Source: Acidocella sp. 20-57-95 (GTDB lineage Bacteria > Pseudomonadota > Alphaproteobacteria > Acetobacterales > Acetobacteraceae). Taken from it: DNA of 64,000 nt. The notes under the pieces were generated by a model. The model had not been told where the DNA came from. It saw only the letters and a list, made by a program, of their open reading frames with translations, and searched no databases. The stretch spans positions 1 to 64,000 of the forward strand of contig NCAT01000007.1 in the NCBI GenBank assembly GCA_002255575.1, in the 5' to 3' direction. Shown piece after piece: positions 47,579 through 55,874 of this stretch (its first letter is position 1; every line of letters starts with the position of its first letter). A program made the translations under genes and the position numbers.

Positions 47579-49945
47579 ATGAATGAAATGCGTCCGATAA
47601 AATCTGACATTGATGCGCTGGCAGCGATGACCGCGATTGAGCGGAAATTGCTCTGGCTGTCATCCTGGATGATCCATAACGCCAATCATTTGCGGCCCAA
47701 CCGGGATGGCATGAAGGTGGGCGGGCATCAGGCGTCTTGTGCGTCTGTGACCGCGATTATGACGGCACTGTATTTCGAGACGTTGCGGCCGCAGGACCGG
47801 GTGGCGGTAAAGCCGCATGCCGGACCGGTGCTGCACGCGATCAATTATCTGCTGGGCCGCCAGAGCGTGGAGAAGATGGCCGGGTTGCGGCAATTTGGCG
47901 GGGCGCAGGCTTACCCCTCGCGCGCCAAAGATGGCACTGAGATTGATTTTTCCACCGGCTCGGTAGGGTTGGGGGTGGCGCTGACCAGCTTTGCCGCGAT
48001 GATGCAGGATTATGTGCGGGCGCATGGGCTGGTGGACCCAGCCATTCCGCGGGCGCGGCATGTGGCGATTGCGGGGGATGCGGAGCTAGATGAGGGCAAT
48101 ATTTATGAAGCCCTGCTGGAAGGCTGGAAGCATGATGTGCGCGATGTCTGGTGGGTGGTGGATTATAACCGCCAGAGCCTGGATAGCGTGATGCCGGACC
48201 GGCTGTTTGGCCGGTTTGAGGGGTTGTTTAAGGATATGGGCTGGAAAGTTGTCCAGCTGAAATACGGCAAACGGCTGGAAGCGGCGTTTGCACGGCCGGG
48301 TGGGTCTTCGCTGCGCGGCTGGATTGATGCCTGCCCGAATTCCACCTACTCAGCGCTGACCTTTCAAGGCGGGGCCGCGTGGCGGCAGGCGATTTTGGCG
48401 GATATGTCGAAATCACGTGGGGTGCGGGCGATTATTGATCCGCTCTCCGATGATGAGCTGGGCAGCCTGATGACCAATTTGGCCGGGCATGATCTGGCGG
48501 CGCTGACCGAGGCGTTCCGGGCGGCGGCCAAGAGCGACCAGCCGACGTGCTTTTTGGCTTACACGATTAAGGGGATGGGTCTGCCATTTGCCGGGCATAA
48601 GGATAATCATGCCGGGATGATGACCGTGGAGCAGATGGATGCGTTTCGCACCCAAATGAATGTGCGCCCCGGCCATGAATGGGATAAATGGGAAGGGCTG
48701 CCGCAGGCCGCCGCCGTGCAGGAATTTGCCGCGAGCGTACCATATGCCACACCACTTACCCCAAAGGGACGGCATTATGATGCGCCGCTGATACCGGTGC
48801 CAGAGATTTTGCCGCAGCCAAAATTCTCCGGCCGGCGGATGAGCACGCAATCTGGCTTTGGCGAAATATTATCCGAGATTGGCCGTGGCCAGGGCGAGAG
48901 TGCCGCCATGAGCAAGCGGATTGTGACGATGAGCCCGGATGTGGCCGTTTCCACCAACCTTGGCCCCTGGATCAACCGGCGCGGGGTGTTTGACAGGCAT
49001 ACGCGCGATGATGTGTTCCGCGATGGCAAGCTGGCGAGCGCGCAGCGTTGGGGGACGAACCCGGAAGGCCAGCATATCGAATTAGGGATTGCCGAGCAGA
49101 ATTTGTTTTTGCTGCTGGGTGCAGCGGGAATGAGCCATGATTTGAATGGCGCCAGGCTACTGCCGGTGGGGACGGTGTATGACCCGTTTGTGAACCGCGG
49201 CCATGACGCGCTGTTTTATGCCTGTTACCAGGATGCGCGGTTTTTGCTGGTGGGCACGCCTTCAGGCATTACGCTGGCGCCGGAAGGTGGGCAGCATCAA
49301 TCGACGAACACCCCCTTGCTGGCCATCGTGCAGGACCGGCTGGCAAGCTATGAACCAGCTTATTGCGATGAGTTGGCGATTTTGCTGCGCCATGCGTTTG
49401 ACTGGATGCAAAAACCAGAGGGCTCGGCGGTGTGGCTGCGGCTTTCCACGCAGATACTTACCCAACCGGCACGGGCTTTGGATAAAGCGCACGTGATTGC
49501 GGGCGCGCATTGGGTGGTGCCACCGGGAGCGGGTGCGAAAATTGTGATCGCCTATCAGGGTGCCGTGGCCGGTGAGGCTGAGCAGGCTTTTGCACAGTTG
49601 CAGGACGAAGAACCAAATGCCGGGCTGCTCGCCATTACCAGCCCGGACCGGCTTTATGCGGGTTGGCGGGAAGCGCAGCGGGCGCGGCGGTTGGGGGATG
49701 GGTCAGCGACATCTCATATCGAGCAGATTTTGCATCCGTTGGCGCGTGATGCGGCGATTGTGAGTGTGCTGGATGGCCACCCCGCCGCCCATGCCTGGCT
49801 GGGCGGCGTGCGCGGACAGTTGGTGATGGCGCTGGGGCCGGACCGGTTTGGCCAATCCGGCACGGTAGCGGAGTTATACGCCGAATATGAGATTGACGCG
49901 GCCGCCATACTTGATGCCTGCGCGGATGCGCTGCTGCATAGCTAA
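47579..49945 (+). CDS. Transketolase-like / homodimeric E1 2-oxoacid dehydrogenase
   Basis: 788 residues, related to the homodimeric pyruvate dehydrogenase E1 (AceE) but about 100 residues shorter. HQASCASVTAIMTALYF and KPHAGPVLHAINYLLG are the N-terminal substrate loop. The TPP site is GDAELDEGN (near 165) followed by WWVVDYNRQSLDS. IELGIAEQNLFLLLGAAGMS lies in the second domain, with the catalytic Glu in the IAEQN segment. Neither E2 nor E3 genes are in the neighbourhood. It could be a stand-alone 2-oxoacid dehydrogenase or a transketolase-like enzyme. It is 51 bases after the DUF305 gene. Confidence 0.82.
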   Translation: MNEMRPIKSDIDALAAMTAIERKLLWLSSWMIHNANHLRPNRDGMKVGGHQASCASVTAIMTALYFETLRPQDRVAVKPHAGPVLHAINYLLGRQSVEKMAGLRQFGGAQAYPSRAKDGTEIDFSTGSVGLGVALTSFAAMMQDYVRAHGLVDPAIPRARHVAIAGDAELDEGNIYEALLEGWKHDVRDVWWVVDYNRQSLDSVMPDRLFGRFEGLFKDMGWKVVQLKYGKRLEAAFARPGGSSLRGWIDACPNSTYSALTFQGGAAWRQAILADMSKSRGVRAIIDPLSDDELGSLMTNLAGHDLAALTEAFRAAAKSDQPTCFLAYTIKGMGLPFAGHKDNHAGMMTVEQMDAFRTQMNVRPGHEWDKWEGLPQAAAVQEFAASVPYATPLTPKGRHYDAPLIPVPEILPQPKFSGRRMSTQSGFGEILSEIGRGQGESAAMSKRIVTMSPDVAVSTNLGPWINRRGVFDRHTRDDVFRDGKLASAQRWGTNPEGQHIELGIAEQNLFLLLGAAGMSHDLNGARLLPVGTVYDPFVNRGHDALFYACYQDARFLLVGTPSGITLAPEGGQHQSTNTPLLAIVQDRLASYEPAYCDELAILLRHAFDWMQKPEGSAVWLRLSTQILTQPARALDKAHVIAGAHWVVPPGAGAKIVIAYQGAVAGEAEQAFAQLQDEEPNAGLLAITSPDRLYAGWREAQRARRLGDGSATSHIEQILHPLARDAAIVSVLDGHPAAHAWLGGVRGQLVMALGPDRFGQSGTVAELYAEYEIDAAAILDACADALLHS

Positions 49946-49969
49946 GCGGATGCGCTTTTGCACAGCTAA
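49922..49969 (+). repeat. 24-bp tandem duplication across the E1 stop codon
   Basis: The last eight codons of the E1-type gene, including TAA (49922-49945), are followed head to tail by a second copy (49946-49969). The two differ at three positions, all synonymous: both would encode ADALLHS then stop. The second copy is downstream of the stop and should not be translated. Confidence 0.9.
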
Positions 49970-49999
49970 GACGTTCGGCGGGGTTATTGTGCGCGCCTG

Positions 50000-50317
50000 T
50001 TAAGGGTTTTGTTTGGTTTTCGTGGTGCCTTGCGTCACACCCGTAACAGTGGGCTTAGGCAATTTCGCGGTACCAGTTGAAGACCCGGTAATGCCGGGTA
50101 GCATGGTGCTGTTGCCAGCACCGACGGTCATGGAACTGCCGGGGGATTGCTGGCGCGGCGTGCCGTTGGCGTTGGTGCCATTCACCACATCAATATTCGG
50201 GCCACTCATGCTGCCTGAATTCGAGCCAAGCCCTGAGCCTACTGCGTTGCCGGTTTGCGCCATGGCGGGGGCCGCCAGCAAAGTAATTGCCAAAAAAACC
50301 GTGAGTCTGATGGGCAT
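50000..50317 (-). CDS. Secreted low-complexity protein
   Basis: About 105 residues from the ATG at 50317, with AGGAG 7 bases upstream. The signal peptide MPIRLTVFLAITLLAAPAMA is clear and is probably cleaved before QTGNAVG. The mature chain is rich in Gly, Ser, Thr and Asn (for example SGLGSNSGSMSGPN) and ends basic (TTKTKQNP). It has no recognised domain. Function unknown. Confidence 0.65.
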   Translation of the reverse strand: MPIRLTVFLAITLLAAPAMAQTGNAVGSGLGSNSGSMSGPNIDVVNGTNANGTPRQQSPGSSMTVGAGNSTMLPGITGSSTGTAKLPKPTVTGVTQGTTKTKQNP

Positions 50318-50410
50318 GAAAATCTCCTGAACCGCAGAACGCGATATTGAGTACGTAATCAATTCGGTTGTGCTTACGAGGCGGCGGAGATGAAACTTTG
50401 GTAGGATGAT

Positions 50411-51280
50411 TTAAGAAAATGCACTCGCGCGGCAGAGTTTTACAAAACTGGCGGCGGCGATGTTAAGGGGCCGGCCGGCCACCGCGGTGAGCAGAATTTG
50501 GCGCGGCAATTCCGGTTCGCGAAAGGGCCTGGTGGTGAGGGGGGCGGCATAGCGCAGACGATCCGACATCAGCGCCATGCCCAGACCGGCTGTGACGAGG
50601 TCCAATAATTGTGCCACCGCGCCGTTGCAGCGCTGGAGCTGGAAGCCAAGCCTGGTGGTTTCCGCCAGACGCCTTGCAAAGCCGCCGCAATAGTCGCTGA
50701 CCAAGATGGGTTCATCCAAAACATCCTGGGCTGTGATGGTGTTTTTTTCAGTAAGGGTGTGGTTGGCGGGCAGGACCGCGACCGCATGGTCGGTATAAAG
50801 TGGCCAGCGGTTCAGCCGCTCGGGGATGGCGCAGAATTCTGGCAGCAAGGCACAATCCAACATGTCAGTCAGCATCGCCTCAACCAAAATGGCGGGGCTG
50901 GATTCCTCGAAATGGATGGTGACGTCAGGGAGTTTTTTAGAAACCTCGCGCACCGCACCGGCGATGCAGGCAGCCCCGATGCCGGGGGCGAGACCAATTT
51001 TCAGGCTGGCAGGGCTACGTGTGGTTTGGGCAGCCGCCATGGCGGTGGCGGTATCGGCTGCATCCAACATCGCTTCCAGATGCGGGCGGATGGTGCGGCC
51101 AAGCTCGGTGAGTTGGGTGAGGTTGCGCTCGCGGAAAAGCAGCGGGCCGCCAAATTCGGCTTCAAGCTTCTGAATGGCGCGGGTAAAGGCTGGCTGGGTG
51201 ACATTGCAGCTTTCCGCTGCACGGGTGAAGTTGAGCGTTTTACACAAAGCAATGAAATAACGGACCTGGCTTAGCTCCAT
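50411..51280 (-). CDS. LysR family transcriptional regulator
   Basis: 289 residues. The winged helix-turn-helix is at the N-terminus (MELSQVRYFIALCKTLNFTR, then AAESCNVTQPAFTRAIQKLE). A linker helix and a two-lobe effector domain follow (LKIGLAPGIGAACIAGAV to the end). It starts within the peroxiredoxin stop (TAATG), so the two are cotranscribed, unlike the usual divergent arrangement of LysR genes. The OxyR-type Cys pair is not evident. The effector may be oxidant-linked given its neighbour (inference). Confidence 0.92.
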   Translation of the reverse strand: MELSQVRYFIALCKTLNFTRAAESCNVTQPAFTRAIQKLEAEFGGPLLFRERNLTQLTELGRTIRPHLEAMLDAADTATAMAAAQTTRSPASLKIGLAPGIGAACIAGAVREVSKKLPDVTIHFEESSPAILVEAMLTDMLDCALLPEFCAIPERLNRWPLYTDHAVAVLPANHTLTEKNTITAQDVLDEPILVSDYCGGFARRLAETTRLGFQLQRCNGAVAQLLDLVTAGLGMALMSDRLRYAAPLTTRPFREPELPRQILLTAVAGRPLNIAAASFVKLCRASAFS

Positions 51281-51843
51281 TACATCACCCGCCGCATCGA
51301 CATGACCGCTTGGATAATATCAGCCGGTTCGGGCATGCGCGAGAAGTCGATGTTCGCGAAGCGCCAAGCGACCCGGCCATCGGGCGTTAAAATGAAAGTG
51401 GCGGGGATCGGCAGATACCAACCCTCATTACCCTGGCGGGCGGCAAATTTGTCACCCAGAGAGGCCCGGTAGAGTGGCGGGATGCGGAACACCACGCCGG
51501 CGGCGAGGCCGACACCGCAATCAACATCCGATAAAATTTCAAACGGTGCGCCGTGATAGGTTTTCATACTCAGCGCGAGGCCGCCCGTTTCGGGTGTGAG
51601 CCCGAGCAACGTTGCCCCCGCCGCCGATATTTGCGGCAGTGCTTCTGTTAAAGCGGCCAGCATGAGCTTACAAAACGGACACCACTCGCCCCGGAAGAAT
51701 GAGACGATGACCGGGCCGCGGGCCAAAAATTCACCGAGAGATAATAACCGCCCCTCCGCGCTGGGGAGCATGAAGTCTGGGAATAAATGGCCTGGTTGCA
51801 GAACATTATCCAGAAAGCCGGACTGCCCGAGGGTTGCCAGCAT
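51280..51843 (-). CDS. Peroxiredoxin-like (AhpC/TSA family) protein
   Basis: 187 residues from the first ATG. The thioredoxin fold contains the peroxidatic Cys in FFRGEWCPFCKLMLAALTEA, with a second Cys three residues later. PAEGR-like PSAEGRLLSL and the cis-Pro region PIPATFILTPDGRVAWRF follow. The in-frame stretch upstream (up to about 51975) encodes LDALRASRRQKASWVAAYDE, which fits the family's N-terminal helix. No ATG, GTG or TTG begins it, so the true start may be earlier and unusual. It is the first gene of the Prx-LysR pair. Confidence 0.85.
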   Translation of the reverse strand: MLATLGQSGFLDNVLQPGHLFPDFMLPSAEGRLLSLGEFLARGPVIVSFFRGEWCPFCKLMLAALTEALPQISAAGATLLGLTPETGGLALSMKTYHGAPFEILSDVDCGVGLAAGVVFRIPPLYRASLGDKFAARQGNEGWYLPIPATFILTPDGRVAWRFANIDFSRMPEPADIIQAVMSMRRVM

Positions 51844-52190
51844 TTCATCATAGGCCGCGACCCAACTGGCCTTTTGCCGCCGGCTGGCACGGAGCGCGTC
51901 TAGCTTGGAGGTGAGCGTTTCGATGGGCGTGACTTTCGTATCGGCGTGGCACGAGTATCCCGCCGGGAGGTTAAAAATTCAAGTTTACGGCCAGAACAGC
52001 TCGGCGAGCCTTGTGGAAGCAGGCGCGATGGCGCCAGCACACTCCATAAAGTGAATCGCCGCATGAGCCGACCAAGCCTATTTGGTAAAGAGATCGTGAT
52101 CCGTGCCAATGCCGTTTGGGCATGGTTTCCATAACTGGACCATTTGACCAGCGGCGGGCAGCATGGGACCGTTGAGAAAAGGATGTTTTG
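51844..52190. other. Gene-poor gap between peroxiredoxin and cytochrome b genes
   Basis: About 347 bases. The left ~130 bases read on the minus strand as a coding-like extension of the peroxiredoxin. The remaining bases hold the divergent promoter region for the cytochrome b gene, whose ATG at 52191 has AAAAGGA 7 bases upstream. No further gene is visible. Confidence 0.5.
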
Positions 52191-52823
52191 ATGGCGAGAG
52201 ACGGTTCAACGCAAGCGAGACCTAGGCCGATCCATCCATGGCCGCTGCGGCTGATGCATTGGCTGAACGCGCTGGCGATTGTGATGATGATTGGTAGCGG
52301 CTGGCAAATTTATAATGCAGCGCCCTTGTTCAATTTCAGCATTCCCGAGACCTTGACCATCGGTGCCTGGCTGGGCGCCGGGATTGCGTGGCATTTGGCG
52401 TTTTTGTGGCTATTGCTGGCCAATGGCTTGGCCTACTTGATTTGGGGATTTGCCAGCGGGCATTTCAAGCAAAAGCTCTGGCCAATTTTGCCTGGCCAGG
52501 TGATGCGGGAGTTTATCGCTGCGCTGCGCTTTAAGTTGCCGCACCAGAAGGGCGTTTATAACGCGGTGCAAAAATTGCTGTATGTGGGGGTCATTTTCGC
52601 GGGACTTGTGGTGGTTATCTCAGGCCTTGGTATATGGAAGCCCGTGCAATTATGGTTTTTCACTGATCTTTGCGGTGGCTATTATATTGCGCGCTACGTG
52701 CATTTTTTCGCGATGGCCAGCATCGTCGCTTTTATGGCCGTTCATATTCTATTGGTGCTGATGGTACCACGGGTGCTGCCGCCGATGATTACCGGTGGTG
52801 AAATGCCGGAGGGGCAATCATGA
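52191..52823 (+). CDS. Cytochrome b561-type membrane subunit
   Basis: 210 residues with four predicted membrane helices. Candidate heme ligand His residues are in RLMHWLNALA (first helix), IAWHLAFLWLL (second) and MAVHILLVLMV with RYVHFFAMASI (last helices). The pattern is the hydrogenase/thiosulfate reductase cytochrome b group (COG4117-like). It would pass electrons between quinone and the molybdoenzyme encoded by the next gene, which starts in its stop codon (ATGA). Confidence 0.88.
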   Translation: MARDGSTQARPRPIHPWPLRLMHWLNALAIVMMIGSGWQIYNAAPLFNFSIPETLTIGAWLGAGIAWHLAFLWLLLANGLAYLIWGFASGHFKQKLWPILPGQVMREFIAALRFKLPHQKGVYNAVQKLLYVGVIFAGLVVVISGLGIWKPVQLWFFTDLCGGYYIARYVHFFAMASIVAFMAVHILLVLMVPRVLPPMITGGEMPEGQS

Positions 52824-53542
52824 AACAGCTTGACCTCAACCGCCGCAAATTATTGTCGCGCGCATTGGCGTTAGGGGCGATCACGGCCCTGCCCGGCTGC
52901 AACTATGAAGACCCGGCCCACCCGGATGTGGCGGATTGGTTCTTGCATAAGATGTCTGCGTTCAATGATGAGATGCAGGCGCTGCTGTTCAACCCCAACA
53001 CGCTGGCGCCAACATTCAGCCCCGGCATGATTACCAACCCGCCGCGCTTTAACGCGTTCTATGATATGTCGCAGGCCCCGGTGGTGGACCCGGCGACTTA
53101 TGCGTTGGAACTTGGCGGGCAGATTCAGGATAAGCAATCTTGGACATTGGCGGCCCTTCGCGCACTTCCGCAAGAAGGCCAGATTACGCGCTTTGTGTGT
53201 GTGGAAGGCTGGCGGGTGATCGGGCAATGGAGCGGCGTGCCGTTGGGATATTTCCTGCATCGCATTGGTGCGGATGTAACGTGCAAATATGTTTCCTTCA
53301 AATGCGCGGATGGGTATTATTCCAGCATCGATATGGCGTCGGCCTTGCACCCGCAGACCATATTGGCGCTGGATTTTCTGAACGCACCGCTGACGGCACC
53401 ATTTGGCGCGCCGGTGCGGTTGCGAATTCCTACCAAGCTTGGGTTTAAGAATCCGAAATCGATTATGCAGCTGGCGGTTAGCAATGTGTACACGGGCGGT
53501 TATTGGGAGGACCAGGGGTACAACTGGTTCAGCGGCTCATGA
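52820..53542 (+). CDS. Molybdopterin-dependent oxidoreductase (sulfite oxidase fold)
   Basis: 240 residues. The N-terminus LNRRKLLSRALALGAITALP is a Tat-type signal with a twin Arg and ends in a lipobox-like LPGC, so it may be a lipoprotein. The Moco domain has the Mo-ligand Cys in RFVCVEGWRVIGQWSGVPL and KYVSFKCADGYYSSIDMASA further on. RIPTKLGFKNPKSIMQLAVS ends the domain. It lacks the Mo-co dimerisation domain of true sulfite oxidase and is of the YedY/MsrP-like group. A periplasmic reductase or dehydrogenase working with the cytochrome b is inferred; the substrate is unknown. Confidence 0.88.
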   Translation: MKQLDLNRRKLLSRALALGAITALPGCNYEDPAHPDVADWFLHKMSAFNDEMQALLFNPNTLAPTFSPGMITNPPRFNAFYDMSQAPVVDPATYALELGGQIQDKQSWTLAALRALPQEGQITRFVCVEGWRVIGQWSGVPLGYFLHRIGADVTCKYVSFKCADGYYSSIDMASALHPQTILALDFLNAPLTAPFGAPVRLRIPTKLGFKNPKSIMQLAVSNVYTGGYWEDQGYNWFSGS

Positions 53543-54294
53543 ACATATTGTTCTGGCGGTTATTCAACGGGCTTTTTTGCGCGTGCCGTATTAGCTTTCC
53601 GCCGCGCGGTTGCCGGCAGATTTTCACGGGCATGAGTTTGGTTTTTAGTGGCTTGCTGGCGGTGACACCTGCGCAGGCGCGGCCGGTGGTGGTGGAGTTG
53701 TTTACATCCGAAGCGTGTTCGTCTTGCCCGCCGGCGGAGGCGTTGCTCTCAGATTTGAAAAAATCGGATGCTGATATTTTGGCGCTGAGTTTTCATGTGA
53801 CCTATTGGGATGGCCCAGCCTGGCGGGATAAGTTTTCGCTGGTTGGCGCGACTGAACGCCAAAGCTGGTATGTGGGGCTGAAGCATAGCGACCAGGTTTA
53901 TACGCCCGAAGCGGTGGTGGATGGCACCGCCCAGATGGTGGGCTCGAATGCTGTTGCAGTTCGCTCAGCCATTGCGGATGCCAAATCCAATGCGGTGGAT
54001 GTGCCCGTGAGTGTAACGGGCGGCGCCACGCTGCACATTCATATTGAAGCTGGTGCCGGGGCTGGTGCAAAAATTTGGCTGTTCGGCTTTGATGGCGCCC
54101 ATACAACCCAAATTGGTGGCGGCGAGAATGGCGGGGCAAGCTTGCACGAGGTGAACGTGGTGCGCAGCATCACGCCGCTGGGCGTGTGGACCGGGCAGAT
54201 GATGAATTACGATATCCCGCACCCGGCTGGGGAGCATGTGGCGGTGCTATTGCAAGCTGAAACTGGACAAATTTTGGGTGCCGCCACGAATTGA
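53539..54294 (+). CDS. DUF1223 secreted thioredoxin-like protein
   Basis: 251 residues from the ATG in ATGA. A signal peptide near MSLVFSGLLAVTPAQARP suggests the start may instead be at 53632. The mature domain opens VVVELFTSEACSSCPPAEAL, a CxxC-containing thioredoxin-like start, then ILALSFHVTYWDGPAWRDKF and VYTPEAVVDGTAQMVGSNA, the conserved DUF1223 core. It is coupled to the molybdoenzyme gene, hinting at redox support of that enzyme (inference). The stop lies inside the first unit of a 24-bp tandem repeat. Confidence 0.85.
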   Translation: MNILFWRLFNGLFCACRISFPPRGCRQIFTGMSLVFSGLLAVTPAQARPVVVELFTSEACSSCPPAEALLSDLKKSDADILALSFHVTYWDGPAWRDKFSLVGATERQSWYVGLKHSDQVYTPEAVVDGTAQMVGSNAVAVRSAIADAKSNAVDVPVSVTGGATLHIHIEAGAGAGAKIWLFGFDGAHTTQIGGGENGGASLHEVNVVRSITPLGVWTGQMMNYDIPHPAGEHVAVLLQAETGQILGAATN

Positions 54295-54358
54295 TTATTC
54301 GACGCATCCGCGAATTGATTATTCGACGCATCCGCGAATTGATTATTCGACGCATCCG
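54287..54358 (+). repeat. Three perfect 24-bp tandem repeats
   Basis: Units 54287-54310, 54311-54334 and 54335-54358 are identical. Each contains the palindrome CGAAT-TGATT-ATTCG followed by ACGCATCCG. The stop of the DUF1223 gene is in unit 1. In the frame of the next gene the repeats encode RIDYSTHP three times without a stop. There are no spacers between units, so it is not a CRISPR array. Confidence 0.95.
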
Positions 54359-54373
54359 CGTCATGCACACGGC

Positions 54374-55858
54374 ATGACGAGACCGGTAATTTACGTGGTT
54401 TTGGCGGCGCTGGCGCTGCGCTTGATGCTGGCTGGTTTTACCGGCCTCGGCATTGATGAGAGCTATATGGTGGCAGCCAGCCACCAGTTTGCCGCCTCGT
54501 ATTTCGACCATCCGCTGGCCTCCTGGTGGTTGGAACTGGCCAGCCGGGCCGTGTTTGGCAGCGAGGCGCCGATTGTGGTGCGGTTGCCATTTGTGTTGCT
54601 CTCAGTTTTGTCCTCTGCGCTGATTTATGCGCTGACGCTGCGGCTATATGACCGGCAGGCGGCGTTTTGGGCGGTGGTGGCTTATTCCATCTCGCCGGTG
54701 TTTTCTCTGGCCTTTGGCTGCTGGGTGCTACCAGATGGGCCGCTTGATTGCGCCCTGCTGGCTGCCACCTACGCGCTGAGCCGGGCGCTGGGGATTGCCG
54801 AACAACCGGCCAAAGCTGAGCCCGGATGGTGGTTGGCAGCAGGGCTGTTTGCCGGGCTGGCGTTGCTCTCCAAATATAGTGCTGCGCTGGTGCTGGCAGG
54901 GGCGCTGGCGGCGCTGCTGACGGACCCAGCATCGCGCCCCCACTTAAAACGCTGGAGGCCATGGGCGGCCGGGTTGCTGGCGGTGGTTTTATTCACGCCG
55001 GTAGTGGTTTGGAACGCCCAGCATGGCTGGCAATCCTTCGGCTACCAAAGCGGCCGGGCCGCGGGCTTGCGGCTGCATATTTTGGCACCGCTGACGATTT
55101 TCGGCGGCGAGGCGTTGTTTCTGTTACCCTGGATCTGGCTACCGATGGTGTGGCTGCTCCTCAGCGCGTTGCGCCGTGGGCCAACGGACCGGCGCAGCTG
55201 GCTGCTGGCGATGCTGGCGGTGCTGCCGGTGGTATTGTTCTCGGTGGTGGGCATTTGGTCCTCCACCCGCATACTCTACCATTGGGCGACCCCTGGATAT
55301 TTGCTGCTATTGCCGCTGCTGGGAAACTGGGCGGCCAATTGGCAGCAGGACTGGCGGCGGGAGTTGCGCAATTATGCGGCGATGTTCAGCGCCACGTTAC
55401 TAGCAACGGCTGCCTGCCTGATGGCGGCGGAGACCAGCTTCGGCTTTCTCCCCAACCTGGATTTGATGTTTCCACCGGGAAAATCGCCCTTGTTGCAGGT
55501 GGTGGATTGGAATTCGGTACGGGCTGATATTGCTGCCCGCCCGGTGCAGGCGGTGGCGGCGTTGCGCTGGTATGATGCCGGGAAAATCGGCTACGCGCTG
55601 CATGGGGCCAAACCGGTTACGGTATTTGGACCGGAGCCGCATGAGTTCGGCATTTCCACCCCACCTGCTTCGCTGCTGGGCAAAAACATCCTGCTACTGG
55701 CGATGCCGGGCGACGAAAGTGCGATTTTGCGGCAATATACACCCTATTTCAAATCCCTCACCCCCGCCCCATCTATCAACGTAACGTTTCACGGCGCGGT
55801 GCTGCTGATAATCCCCGTGCTGATGGGCACGGATTTGCTGGCGGTGCCACCAAACTGA
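54374..55858 (+). CDS. Glycosyltransferase family 39 / ArnT-like membrane protein
   Basis: 494 residues from the ATG at 54374, with at least ten membrane helices. The first loop has the GT-C acidic site LGIDESYMVAASHQFA (D-E) and FDHPLASWWLELA (the DHPP-like motif of the PMT group). The C-terminal ~110 residues are soluble and periplasmic. It would move a sugar from a polyprenyl-phosphate donor to a lipid or protein. An alternative ATG at 54236 in the same frame adds a 46-residue leader with three RIDYSTHP repeats; neither start has a strong ribosome binding site. Confidence 0.85.
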   Translation: MTRPVIYVVLAALALRLMLAGFTGLGIDESYMVAASHQFAASYFDHPLASWWLELASRAVFGSEAPIVVRLPFVLLSVLSSALIYALTLRLYDRQAAFWAVVAYSISPVFSLAFGCWVLPDGPLDCALLAATYALSRALGIAEQPAKAEPGWWLAAGLFAGLALLSKYSAALVLAGALAALLTDPASRPHLKRWRPWAAGLLAVVLFTPVVVWNAQHGWQSFGYQSGRAAGLRLHILAPLTIFGGEALFLLPWIWLPMVWLLLSALRRGPTDRRSWLLAMLAVLPVVLFSVVGIWSSTRILYHWATPGYLLLLPLLGNWAANWQQDWRRELRNYAAMFSATLLATAACLMAAETSFGFLPNLDLMFPPGKSPLLQVVDWNSVRADIAARPVQAVAALRWYDAGKIGYALHGAKPVTVFGPEPHEFGISTPPASLLGKNILLLAMPGDESAILRQYTPYFKSLTPAPSINVTFHGAVLLIIPVLMGTDLLAVPPN

Positions 55859-55874
55859 GTTTGAAGGAGGTTTT

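Noticed and set aside
50609..51274. 221-residue plus-strand frame opposite lysR
   Set aside because: Antisense shadow of the LysR gene.
54287..54358. Possible CRISPR array
   Set aside because: The units are directly adjacent with no spacers and no cas genes are present.
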